Shown here: positions 8,580 to 16,489 of the stretch, one piece after another
Numbering within the stretch: the first letter of the stretch is position 1
How the letters are laid out: each line of letters starts with the position of its first letter
Source: Neobacillus sp. WH10
GTDB lineage: Bacteria > Bacillota > Bacilli > Bacillales > Cytobacillaceae
DNA: 64,000 nt
Assembly (NCBI RefSeq): GCF_030123405.1
Contig: NZ_CP126110.1
Span: 5,518,001-5,582,000, forward strand
Direction: 5' to 3'
Notes under the pieces: generated by a model
Told to the model about the DNA's origin: nothing
The model's input: the letters and a program-made list of their open reading frames with translations, nothing else
Database searches by the model: none
Made by a program: the position numbers and the translations under genes

Positions 8580-9986
8580 TCATTTTACAATGTGGATAGG
8601 GTTTCCTAGTTCGACTTCTGCTGTTTCCATCACTATTTCCCCAAGAGTTGGGTGGGCATGGATGGTTAATGCTAAATCTTCTGCTGTTAATCCTGCTTCA
8701 ATCGCTAATGAAAGCTCAGCAATCATATCTGAAGCACTTGGCCCAATAATTTGACCTCCAATTACAACTCCATTATCTTTTCGAGTGATCAGTTTAACAA
8801 AGCCTTCTGTTTGGTTGAGTGCAATCGCTCTCCCATTAACAGCGAATGGGAATTTTGCACTTTTGGCTTCTATCCCTTTTTCTTTCGCAGTCTCTTCCGT
8901 AAGGCCTACAACCGCTATTTCTGGTTCAGAGAAAACGACGGCTGGAATACAAGTATAATCGACAACTGCCTTTTCTCCAGCGATGGCTTCAGCAGCCACT
9001 TTTCCTTCATAGGAAGCTTTATGGGCAAGTTGCGGTCCAGCTACAACGTCCCCTATGGCATAAATATTTTGTACAGAAGTTCTGCATTGCTTATCTGTTT
9101 TAATTAATCCTTTAAGATTCATTTCTACGCCAATTTCTTTTAAACCCATTTGGTCTGTATTCGGTTTTCTTCCAACGCTCACAAGTAAATAATCTGCTTG
9201 TAATGTTTTTTCTCCCCCATTTATTTCAAACGTAACCTCGACTGCATTATCTACCTCTTTCGCATCTTTTACGAAGGCTTTTGTAAATATTTCAACACCT
9301 TTTTTCTTCATGTTTCGCTTCACAATAGAGGTAATCTTATTATCCATTCCATTGAGAAGATCACTCTGTCCCTCTAAAATCATTACTTTCGTACCAAAAT
9401 TAGCATAGACTCCAGCTAGTTCAATTCCAATTACGCCTCCACCAACAACGACTAAACTCTTCGGAATTTCCATTAAATTTAAAGCACCTGTAGAATCAAT
9501 GATTCTATTTGAAAATTTCATAGCAGGAAGTTCGACTGGACGAGATCCAGTTGCCACAATCGCATGTTTAAAACTAATTGTTTTTACTCCTTCACTGCCG
9601 CTAACTTTCACTGTATTAGCATCAACAAAAGCAGCTGTACCTTTCACGATTTCTACTTTATTTCCTTTTAAAAGCGTTCCGACTCCACTTGTTAATTTTT
9701 TTACAACACCATCTTTGAAAGCTTGGACCTTTGAAAAGTCCACCTCTACCTTATTAACTGAAATACCGAATACATCTAGATTTTGGGCTTGATGAAAGTG
9801 ATGGCCTGCTGTAATCAGTGCTTTTGATGGAATACAGCCTACGTTTAAACAAACCCCTCCAAGGTTTTCCTTCTCAACAATCGTAACTTTTTGTCCCAAC
9901 TGTGCAGCACGAATTGCTGCTACATATCCTCCTGGTCCAGCTCCAATTACAATTGTTTCTGTTGCATGAAGTTCATTTGCGTTCAT
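8580..9986 (-). CDS. lpd: Dihydrolipoamide dehydrogenase (E3)
   Basis: FAD-dependent disulfide oxidoreductase that reoxidises lipoamide on E2 and makes NADH. Of 468 residues, the N-terminal Gly-Ala-Gly-Pro-Gly-Gly motif binds FAD, the redox pair is Cys46/Cys51 (Gly-Gly-Val-Cys-Leu-Asn-Val-Gly-Cys), a second Gly-Gly-Gly-Val-Ile-Gly motif binds NAD, and the C-terminal His445-Pro-Thr-Leu-Gly-Glu450 is the catalytic base dyad. The start ATG follows GGAGG. In most Bacillus the only E3 lies with pdhABC, so an E3 here is probably a second, complex-specific copy. The 148-bp gap to the transporter holds a cre box and an inverted repeat, so lpd may be both leader gene and separately transcribed. Confidence 0.93.
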   Translation of the reverse strand: MNANELHATETIVIGAGPGGYVAAIRAAQLGQKVTIVEKENLGGVCLNVGCIPSKALITAGHHFHQAQNLDVFGISVNKVEVDFSKVQAFKDGVVKKLTSGVGTLLKGNKVEIVKGTAAFVDANTVKVSGSEGVKTISFKHAIVATGSRPVELPAMKFSNRIIDSTGALNLMEIPKSLVVVGGGVIGIELAGVYANFGTKVMILEGQSDLLNGMDNKITSIVKRNMKKKGVEIFTKAFVKDAKEVDNAVEVTFEINGGEKTLQADYLLVSVGRKPNTDQMGLKEIGVEMNLKGLIKTDKQCRTSVQNIYAIGDVVAGPQLAHKASYEGKVAAEAIAGEKAVVDYTCIPAVVFSEPEIAVVGLTEETAKEKGIEAKSAKFPFAVNGRAIALNQTEGFVKLITRKDNGVVIGGQIIGPSASDMIAELSLAIEAGLTAEDLALTIHAHPTLGEIVMETAEVELGNPIHIVK

Positions 9987-10047
9987 TTTTCATCCTCCAA
10001 TTACATTTATTTTGTTCACAAGAGCGGTATCTCTTAATTCAACATCG

Positions 10048-10062
10048 ATTAAGCGCTTTCAA
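10048..10062 (-). promoter_or_regulatory. cre box (CcpA site) upstream of lpd
   Basis: On the minus strand TTGAAAGCGCTTAAT matches WTGAAARCGYTTWNN at every position, 61 bp upstream of the lpd start codon. It predicts carbon catabolite repression of the first gene of the 2-oxoglutarate operon. Confidence 0.7.
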
Positions 10063-10267
10063 ATTAGTTCAAAAAAACATTCATGTGAACAATTGATAGA
10101 ATCATATTTCTGATCTAAATGTAATGAAATAATTCTTGCATATCTATAATTCGTAAATTAAGAAAGTGAATATGTAATTATCGAAAGGAATCATATGCCT
10201 TCCTATCACTATGAAGTGACTATTGCCAAAAAAATACAAGTTCAATTTAGTTTGCTCACTATTTCAC

Positions 10268-10333
10268 TTACTTTAATTACATAATTTTCATTAGTTACAC
10301 TTTATTCTTTTATGGCTAAAAAAAAAGTATGAT
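10268..10333 (+). promoter_or_regulatory. Candidate activated promoter of the permease-dehydrogenase pair
   Basis: Two copies of a 14-base motif stand in direct repeat 18 bp apart: TTACTTTAATTACA (10268-10281) and TTTCATTAGTTACA (10286-10299). The second is identical to the motif upstream of the DASS transporter. They sit just upstream of a possible promoter with TTCTTT (10305-10310) and TATGAT (10328-10333), 17 bp apart. A poor -35 next to a repeated motif is typical of activator-dependent promoters. Assignment to the local response regulator is inference. Confidence 0.4.
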
Positions 10334-10376
10334 CAATTTGTAAGAAATAGCCGGCTAAGACGTTCTTCACAACAAT

Positions 10377-10394
10377 ATGTGAAAAGATTCACAA
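10377..10394. promoter_or_regulatory. Rex-type operator (NADH/NAD redox control)
   Basis: ATGTGAAAAGATTCACAA contains TGTGAA-N4-TTCACA and differs little from the Bacillus Rex consensus TTGTGAAWWWWTTCACAA. It lies between the candidate promoter and the ribosome site of the permease gene. A further TTCACA half-site at 10366-10371 forms a second inverted repeat with TGTGAA (10378-10383). Rex represses NADH-consuming fermentation genes until NADH rises, which suits the NADH-dependent 2-hydroxyacid dehydrogenase downstream. Confidence 0.6.
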
Positions 10395-10418
10395 ACAACT
10401 TTTTTGGAGGAACATTCT

Positions 10419-11474
10419 ATGAAACTATTTGAAATAATCCAATCGACCTTTACAAACATGGATATTGTTAGTTCTATTACATCAACCATCTTTATCATTT
10501 TATTAGGTTTCTTCTGCCGCAAAAAAGGCATATTTAATGAAAATGTAGGAAAGATGCTGTCAAAGGTTGTCTTAACTGTTGCACTTCCTGCTTTAGCATT
10601 TAACTCTTTTATGACAAATATTGATCAAAAATCCTTGTCTGAGGGAATGAATATTTTAATTTGGGGACTACTTATTTATGTCATTTTAATTTTTATCTCT
10701 AAACCGATGTACCTTAAATATGAAGGTAATAAACAGGATACTTTACGCGTTTTAACAATCTTTGGTTCAACTACTTTCTTTGGTATTCCGATTGTAGGTG
10801 CTATATACGGAGCTGAAGGAGTCCTATACGCTTCTATATTCAATATTGGTTATCGTATTTTCCTATATTCATATGGTTATATCAAAATGAGTGGATTAAA
10901 AATGGAGACAAAAAACATTAAGGAAATGTTTTTAAATCCAATTGTCATTGCAACATTTCTAGGATTGTTTATTTGGATTTTCCAAGGTTCATTACCACAA
11001 GTAACGGTTACAACTGCTGATGGGGCGCAGGCACAATTTGCTTTTCTAAGACTTGACCAGACTGCTGTTTGGCTCTTTAAACCAATGACTTATTTAGCAG
11101 GTCTTGCCTCTCCGCTCGCTTGGCTTTCTATTGGTTCAACGCTTGGTGCTGTTCAGTTTAAAAAAGCCGTTTCCGACCGGACATCATGGGTATACAGCTT
11201 AAACAAAATTGTCCTTGTTCCTATTATCAATATTGTATTGTTAGCTATTCTTTCACTAACAGGCATTCTAACAATGAGTCAAATTGGCTTAGGGGTCGTT
11301 GTCATTATGATGGCTGCACCAACTGCTACTGTAGCAGCTGCATACGCTATTAGTTTTGATAAGGATGCAATTCTTGCTTCTAACGCATCTTTACTTTCAA
11401 CCATCACTGCAGTAATTATGATTCCAGTTTGGATCATTATTCTTAATCTCATTAGTCATTTAAGTATTTTTTAA
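10419..11474 (+). CDS. AEC-family (auxin efflux carrier type) permease
   Basis: Membrane protein of 351 residues with about ten hydrophobic segments in two halves, typical of the AEC family, whose bacterial members include the malate permease MleP and other organic-acid carriers. A TTG at 10404 would extend the frame, but it lies on the ribosome site itself; ATG at 10419 follows GGAGG with 8-base spacing and is chosen. The next gene, a D-2-hydroxyacid dehydrogenase, begins 35 bp downstream and must be cotranscribed. The carrier therefore probably moves the dehydrogenase's product or substrate (a 2-hydroxy- or 2-oxo-dicarboxylate). The direction of transport cannot be told. Confidence 0.85.
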   Translation: MKLFEIIQSTFTNMDIVSSITSTIFIILLGFFCRKKGIFNENVGKMLSKVVLTVALPALAFNSFMTNIDQKSLSEGMNILIWGLLIYVILIFISKPMYLKYEGNKQDTLRVLTIFGSTTFFGIPIVGAIYGAEGVLYASIFNIGYRIFLYSYGYIKMSGLKMETKNIKEMFLNPIVIATFLGLFIWIFQGSLPQVTVTTADGAQAQFAFLRLDQTAVWLFKPMTYLAGLASPLAWLSIGSTLGAVQFKKAVSDRTSWVYSLNKIVLVPIINIVLLAILSLTGILTMSQIGLGVVVIMMAAPTATVAAAYAISFDKDAILASNASLLSTITAVIMIPVWIIILNLISHLSIF

Positions 11475-11509
11475 TAAAACAAATTTACGAACAAAAGGAG
11501 ACATAAATC

Positions 11510-12538
11510 ATGGTACTTAAAGTAGTTTGTTACGGTGTACGAAAAAACGAAGTTGAATTCTTTAATCGACTAAATAAATATAACTTTGATCTATATTTAA
11601 TAGAAGATTTATTAAATCATGAAAATGTTGATACAGCCAAAGGAATGGATGCTGTTGTTTTAAGAGGAAATTGCCTGGCAGACGAACAAAACATCTATAA
11701 AATGAAAGAGTATGGGGTTAAATACCTGTTTACAAGAACTGTTGGTTATAATCATATTGACTTACAAGCAGCCGCAGATTGTGATATGCATGTAGCAAGA
11801 GTTCCTTCATACTCTCCGAATGCTATTGCTGAGCTGTCATTAACACTTGCAATGACTTTATTAAGACATACCGCTTACACAACAAACAGGACCGCTAATA
11901 AAGATTTCACTGTAGATGGTGTTATGTTCAGTAAAGAAATTAGAAATTGTAAAGTTGGTATTCTTGGTACTGGTAAGATTGGTTTAACTGAAGCGAAGCT
12001 GTTTAAAGGACTAGGTGCCGAAGTTCTTGGATATGATTTATATCCGAGTGATGAAGCGAAAAAACACGTGACCTTTATGGAATTAGATGATTTGCTAAAA
12101 GAGAGCGATATCGTAAGCTTACATGTACCTTATTTTCCTGGAAAAAATGATCAAATGGTAAATGCTGATTTCATCGCAAAAATGAAGGATGGTGCCATTT
12201 TAATTAACACCGCTCGTGGCGAATTACAGGATAATGAGGCAATTCTAGAAGCTCTTCAATCACATAAACTTGAAGGCTTTGCAACAGATGTTTTTGCAAA
12301 TGAAGCAAGTATTTTCTTTCAAAAATTTGATGGAAAGCGAAAAAATCTTGACCCAACAGTAAAGGCTTTAGTTGATTTGTACCCTCGTGTTCTTGTTACA
12401 CCGCATGTAGGTTCAAATACTGACGAAGCACTATCTAATATGATTGAAACAAGCTTCGAAAACTTAAACGATATGATGACATTAGGCACAACACATAATG
12501 CCATCGACTTACCTAATAAACGTGAGCTTGTCTCATAG
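11510..12538 (+). CDS. NAD-dependent D-2-hydroxyacid dehydrogenase, (R)-2-hydroxyglutarate dehydrogenase-like
   Basis: Member of the D-lactate/D-2-hydroxyacid dehydrogenase family, 342 residues. The NAD-binding Gly153-Thr-Gly155-Lys-Ile-Gly158 motif, the following Asp176 (NAD rather than NADP), and the catalytic triad Arg236, Glu265 and His299 are all present. Segments such as Leu-Arg-Gly-Asn-Cys, Tyr-Ser-Pro-Asn-Ala-Ile-Ala-Glu and Leu-Leu-Arg-His-Thr-Ala-Tyr-Thr-Thr resemble, from memory, the Acidaminococcus (R)-2-hydroxyglutarate dehydrogenase HgdH more than ordinary D-lactate dehydrogenase. HgdH interconverts 2-oxoglutarate and (R)-2-hydroxyglutarate, which fits the neighbouring 2-oxoglutarate operon. 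The start follows AAAGGAGA. D-lactate or another D-2-hydroxyacid as substrate remains possible. Confidence 0.8.
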   Translation: MVLKVVCYGVRKNEVEFFNRLNKYNFDLYLIEDLLNHENVDTAKGMDAVVLRGNCLADEQNIYKMKEYGVKYLFTRTVGYNHIDLQAAADCDMHVARVPSYSPNAIAELSLTLAMTLLRHTAYTTNRTANKDFTVDGVMFSKEIRNCKVGILGTGKIGLTEAKLFKGLGAEVLGYDLYPSDEAKKHVTFMELDDLLKESDIVSLHVPYFPGKNDQMVNADFIAKMKDGAILINTARGELQDNEAILEALQSHKLEGFATDVFANEASIFFQKFDGKRKNLDPTVKALVDLYPRVLVTPHVGSNTDEALSNMIETSFENLNDMMTLGTTHNAIDLPNKRELVS

Positions 12539-12722
12539 AAAACCGCTGCGCATCTTACTAGAGGTGAGAATGGATTTGGATGTACCGGCGAATAAGCAGA
12601 TTTCCTATTTTTAGTTCTTATCCGTAACTTTTAAAGAAAAGCGCAAGCTTCCTTTGTGTGGCGTATAGACCGGAGCGTCAAGTTATCTTCACCACTGCTA
12701 ATTTATACTTTCTTAACATACA

Positions 12723-12781
12723 AAAAGGATCTATTTTTCCCTTCGTTATGCGAGAAACGAAAGGTTGATATAGATCCTTTT
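12723..12781. terminator. Bidirectional terminator between convergent genes
   Basis: AAAAGGATCTAT (12723-12734) pairs with ATAGATCCTTTT (12770-12781). Between the arms an inner hairpin (CCTTCGTT with AACGAAAGG) can form. It serves the dehydrogenase gene and the response-regulator gene, which converge here. Confidence 0.8.
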
Positions 12782-12784
12782 CAT

Positions 12785-13507
12785 TTATTTAAACGACTTA
12801 ATTACATGCTCGTTCTCTGGGGCAATCTGATAAACTGTAATGGGACGCCCGACTGTTAAATACTTTAATTCTTCTCTTAGATAGCCTAATTCATTTAAGT
12901 ACAGTAAATATTTTTTCGTTGAAATACGTGATATGTCAATTAACTTTGCAATATCTTCTGTTGAGAAATAACTCGTTTGTTGCTCTACAACACGTAAAAT
13001 CTTCTTTAATGTTAATTTAGATAATCCTTTTGGCAGCGTTGAAGCTAAATCATCATCAGAATGCAATGACGGCTTTCCTTCTTTTGTTAATATTTGATCC
13101 AGTGTCTCCTGATCTGCTTCCTTTAATTTAGTAGTTAATGAATAATAATGACTAAATTTCTCCATAGCAAGCTTAAATCTTTCATAAGTGAAGGGTTTAA
13201 TTAAGAAATCAATAACGCCATACTCAAGCGCTTTTTTTATTGTAGGAATGTCATTTGCTGCTGTAATCATAATAATCGGTATGGAAAGCTGTTTTTGACG
13301 AATATTTTGTAAAAATTCAATTCCTGTTTCTCCTGGTAAGTAAACATCAAGTAAGATTAAATCTGGTTTATTTTTATTAAGTACATTCCATAATTCAGAA
13401 ATACTCCTAACAGTTGCAACTATTCTAAAACCGCCATAGCGCTCAACAAATTGCTGATTGATCATGGCAACCATAGGATCATCTTCCACTATGATGACTT
13501 CAATCAT
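12785..13507 (-). CDS. CitB-type response regulator of a dicarboxylate two-component system
   Basis: Response regulator of 240 residues: receiver domain (about 1-120) with Asp9/Asp10, phospho-acceptor Asp54 and Lys104, followed by a linker and a C-terminal helix-turn-helix (about 175-225) as in CitT, MalR/YufM and DctR. The frame is open to 13537, but ATG at 13507 has GGAGG at 7 bases and starts the canonical Ile-Glu-Val-Ile-Ile-Val-Glu-Asp-Asp, so it is chosen. It overlaps the kinase stop by 8 bases (13500-13507), a sign of coupled translation. It probably activates the transporter and/or permease promoters, where a shared 14-base motif is found. Confidence 0.92.
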   Translation of the reverse strand: MIEVIIVEDDPMVAMINQQFVERYGGFRIVATVRSISELWNVLNKNKPDLILLDVYLPGETGIEFLQNIRQKQLSIPIIMITAANDIPTIKKALEYGVIDFLIKPFTYERFKLAMEKFSHYYSLTTKLKEADQETLDQILTKEGKPSLHSDDDLASTLPKGLSKLTLKKILRVVEQQTSYFSTEDIAKLIDISRISTKKYLLYLNELGYLREELKYLTVGRPITVYQIAPENEHVIKSFK

Positions 13508-15125
13508 TGCTATTCCTCCGTTTGTAAGGCACTTCAATTCGGAAAATACTCCCTTTTCCTAGTTTTGATTCAACGTCAACCATTCCATTATACCGCTTTA
13601 CAATTGACTGCACAGCATCTAAGCCATAGCCTCTTTTTTCACCTTTAGTTGAAAAGCCTCGTTCAAAGATCTTTTCTAGTAATTGCTCTTCAATACCCTC
13701 GCCTGTATCTTGTATTTCACAAATGATTACTTCTTCGTCTTCATCATAGCATAAAAAGAGTCTTACTTGTTTTTTTACGGATAATGCAACCGCCTCTTTG
13801 GAATTATCTAATAACACGCCCATTGATAATAGAAAATCATGAAGAAGCCCACCCATTGTCATATTTGGAAATTGAGAATCTGAATCTATTTTTAACTCTA
13901 CACCTTGCTCTTTTAATTCACTCGATTTCCCAAGTAAGAAACCTGCAATAGCCGGGGATTTTATTTTATCCGTTACAAATCCAATTTCATGACGATAGTC
14001 AGCATTCAATACTCGAATAAAATGAGTAACATCCTCATATTTCCCTAATTCAATTAAACCTAGTATCGTATGCAGCTGATTCATAAATTTATGATTTTGT
14101 GCACGTATAGAATCTACATATTGTTCTGTCCCACTCAGTTCTCGAATAAGCTGCAGCATATCTGATTGATCCCTAATGGTGGCTACTGCTCCATAAATTT
14201 TTCCTTTTACATAAATAAGCTTAATACTCACAATTAGCTCTAGTTGATTAACGACAATTACACGGTTGGAAATCGATTCTTCTGTTTCAAAAACTTCTTT
14301 AAATAACAGGGAAAAGATATCTTTAGTAAGATAACCATCCTGCATATACTCTTCCGTAAATTTTGCCTTTTCCATAACCTCAGAAAAATTATGGTTATAC
14401 AGAAGAACCTTTTGATCTGGGGCAACGGCAATAATCCCTTCACTAACTGAATCTTTAATGATCTCCCGTTCTTTCATCCTTGCAGCAATTTGCTTTGGCT
14501 CAAGTCCTAAAAGAGTTTTCTTTAGTTGATTAGCTAAGTACAAAGCTCCTAATAATCCGACAAAAAGACCTACGCCTAACCCTATGTAAATGGTTTTCTG
14601 AGCATTCCATAGCTCTTGGTTAATCGTTTCCTGTACATAACCTATACAAACTATTCCTACTTGCTCGCCCTTCTCATTCCATATTGGAGTAAAAAAACGA
14701 GTACCTTCTCCCAATATTCCTTGTTCTCTTGAATAGTGTTCAACACCATTACTTGATTTTCTAGCATCTTCAATATTTGAAAACGGTTTTCCTATTACAC
14801 TCTTATCAGGATGTGATAAACGAATGAACTGATTATTGAGTACAACAATAAAGTTCACCTTTGTTTTTTTCATTACGTCCATTGTATAATCTTGAACAAT
14901 AGAACTAAACGAATCGCTGCTTACTTCACTAATTACACGAGGATCCTTTGCCACTACTCTTCCTATATCTTTTAGTTTCTCTTTTACCATCTCATTTTCT
15001 CTTTGAATCACATACCTATGTAACAGTGCTGCTGATGCTACCAATGAGACGAAAACAGACAATAATACGAGCAATGTCGTCATTTTTTTCAAAGATAGTC
15101 TTGATAGCCATTTTCTTTCAATCAT
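13500..15125 (-). CDS. CitA/DcuS-type sensor histidine kinase for di/tricarboxylates
   Basis: Membrane sensor kinase of 541 residues. TM1 is at about 15-38, followed by an extracellular PAS-like (Cache) sensor domain to about 176, TM2 at about 178-200, a cytoplasmic PAS domain (about 215-325), an SpoB-like H-box with His345 (Arg-Ala-Gln-Asn-His-Lys-Phe), and an ATPase domain with Asn441 and Asp473-Thr-Gly-Glu-Gly. In the sensor domain Arg102, His105 (Ile-Arg-Leu-Ser-His-Pro) and Arg143 match the carboxylate-binding residues of DcuS/CitA, so the ligand is a di- or tricarboxylate. ATG at 15125 is preferred over GTG at 15131 because AGGGG lies 9 bases from it. MalK/CitS-like; 2-oxoglutarate as ligand is inference from context. 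Confidence 0.92.
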   Translation of the reverse strand: MIERKWLSRLSLKKMTTLLVLLSVFVSLVASAALLHRYVIQRENEMVKEKLKDIGRVVAKDPRVISEVSSDSFSSIVQDYTMDVMKKTKVNFIVVLNNQFIRLSHPDKSVIGKPFSNIEDARKSSNGVEHYSREQGILGEGTRFFTPIWNEKGEQVGIVCIGYVQETINQELWNAQKTIYIGLGVGLFVGLLGALYLANQLKKTLLGLEPKQIAARMKEREIIKDSVSEGIIAVAPDQKVLLYNHNFSEVMEKAKFTEEYMQDGYLTKDIFSLLFKEVFETEESISNRVIVVNQLELIVSIKLIYVKGKIYGAVATIRDQSDMLQLIRELSGTEQYVDSIRAQNHKFMNQLHTILGLIELGKYEDVTHFIRVLNADYRHEIGFVTDKIKSPAIAGFLLGKSSELKEQGVELKIDSDSQFPNMTMGGLLHDFLLSMGVLLDNSKEAVALSVKKQVRLFLCYDEDEEVIICEIQDTGEGIEEQLLEKIFERGFSTKGEKRGYGLDAVQSIVKRYNGMVDVESKLGKGSIFRIEVPYKRRNSND

Positions 15126-15268
15126 TGTCACAATCCCCTATATTTTTTTATGATATTTATTTTAGCAAAAGTTGAAGCTATATATGATGGAGAATTGTCA
15201 ACAAATCGAAACCTTTATAGTGTGTGTTATCGTTTAAGATGCTTATATACGATAAAGACGCAATATCA

Positions 15269-15632
15269 TTTAGACTGGATTTTGCTTTTTTAGCCTTCCC
15301 CTGTCCGAATGAGACCTGTATTCAGACTGGATCTTGCTTTTTCCTCCTTGCCCTGTCCGAATGAGACCTGCATTCAGACTGGATCTTGCTTTTTCCTCCT
15401 TGCCTTGTCCGAATGAGACCCGTATTCAGACTGGATCTTGCTTTTTCCACCTTGCCTTGTCCGAATGAGACCTACATTCAGACAGGATCTTGCTTTTTCC
15501 TCCTTGCCTTGTCCGAATGAGACCCGTATTCAGACTGGATCTTGCTTTTTCCACCTTGCCTTGTCCGAATGAGACCTGTATTCAGACTGGATCTTGCTTT
15601 TTCCACCTTGCCTTGTCTGAATAAGACCCGCA
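15269..15632. repeat. Seven-copy 52-bp tandem repeat
   Basis: Units begin at 15269, 15321, 15373, 15425, 15477, 15529 and 15581, exactly 52 bp apart; the first and last are the most diverged. Each unit contains ATTCAGAC and GTCCGAAT, which pair at 7 of 8 positions, so every junction can form a short hairpin with a 9-base loop. The period is not a multiple of three and the frames are broken, so the array is not coding. It fills most of the gap between the sensor-kinase gene and the leftmost rlmH-like attachment site. No function is known to me. Confidence 0.9.
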
Positions 15633-15697
15633 TTCAAGCTCCAGCCATAGAACCTGGATGAAATGATTTGGTTTCAGGATAATTAATGTGGAAACCG

Positions 15698-15742
15698 CCT
15701 CTATTTATAGCACGGTTCTCCGCGATTCATCTAAATGAGATT
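15698..15742 (-). repeat. rlmH-end-like attachment site A (type 2)
   Basis: On the minus strand GGAGAACCGTGCTATAAATAG corresponds to the last rlmH codons Gly-Glu-Pro-Tyr-His-Lys-stop with two changed codons. It is preceded by TCTCATTTAGATG, the type 2 left flank shared with sites C and E, and followed by AGAGGCGG. It is the most decayed of the six copies. Confidence 0.65.
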
Positions 15743-15804
15743 CTTTAGATTTAGGTTTCTATCGGAGTAATTTGATTTACAACTATTTATTAATCACAGG
15801 TTAG

Positions 15805-16476
15805 TTATTTATTCCTCAACATCTCAGCAAGTTCATATAGGGGCTTGTGCTGCTGAATGCGATAGTGCCGACCTTCCTTTTGCAAATACCCTTTATCGCA
15901 AAATTGTGCAAGCACATGCAATAAGTGTCGATAGGAGACGCCTAAAAAATCACAAACAGTTACGTGTTTCTCCTTATAGACCTCTTCATCAGCGGTTTGC
16001 AAAATAAAATCTGCAAGCCGGTTTTCAAGCGGGAAGGCGAGACTTTGCGAATACTTTGCAGAAAATTTAGTTGCTTTTACACTTAAAAACTTGGTTAGTT
16101 CACGTAGAAATTTCGCATCTTCTAGCATTTGTGAGCGACAGCGATGAAAAGGAAGCGCAAAGCAAACGGTCTTAGTGGATGTTTGAATCCCTTTTGTATA
16201 GTACACCTCATTTAATAATTCCATTTCTCCAATATAATCATTCGCGTTGATAAAATTAATTAAGGAAACTTTCCCATTTTGATGCGTAACATAAGTTTTT
16301 GCTTTTCCCTCAATGACATAAAATAAAAAATCCGGTCGCATGCCTTCTTTAATAATCCATTCATCGCGTTTATATTCATGCACTTCTATAAATTCTTCAA
16401 TAGGAAAAGAAAATAAATGCGCAATGGAGTACTCCTTCAAATAGCTTTGCCTTTTCTCATTTTTATAAATTTCCAT
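15805..16476 (-). CDS. Crp/Fnr-family transcription regulator (YeiL-like)
   Basis: Regulator of 223 residues with an N-terminal cyclic-nucleotide-binding-like beta barrel (about 20-130) and a C-terminal winged helix (about 160-205, containing Cys-Asp-Phe-Leu-Gly-Val-Ser-Tyr-Arg). It resembles YeiL-type members. Upstream ATGs exist to 16506, but that region overlaps the intergenic palindrome, so ATG 16476 behind GGGGTGG is preferred. It is divergent from an MFS permease, with a 20-bp perfect palindrome between them that is a likely operator, suggesting control of both genes. The effector is unknown; no typical cAMP-contact motif is evident. Confidence 0.8.
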   Translation of the reverse strand: MEIYKNEKRQSYLKEYSIAHLFSFPIEEFIEVHEYKRDEWIIKEGMRPDFLFYVIEGKAKTYVTHQNGKVSLINFINANDYIGEMELLNEVYYTKGIQTSTKTVCFALPFHRCRSQMLEDAKFLRELTKFLSVKATKFSAKYSQSLAFPLENRLADFILQTADEEVYKEKHVTVCDFLGVSYRHLLHVLAQFCDKGYLQKEGRHYRIQQHKPLYELAEMLRNK

Positions 16477-16489
16477 AATCCACCCCAAA

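Noticed and set aside
15269..15632. 52-bp array as a CRISPR
   Set aside because: The whole 52-bp unit is repeated; there are no unique spacers between short repeats and no cas genes in the window.
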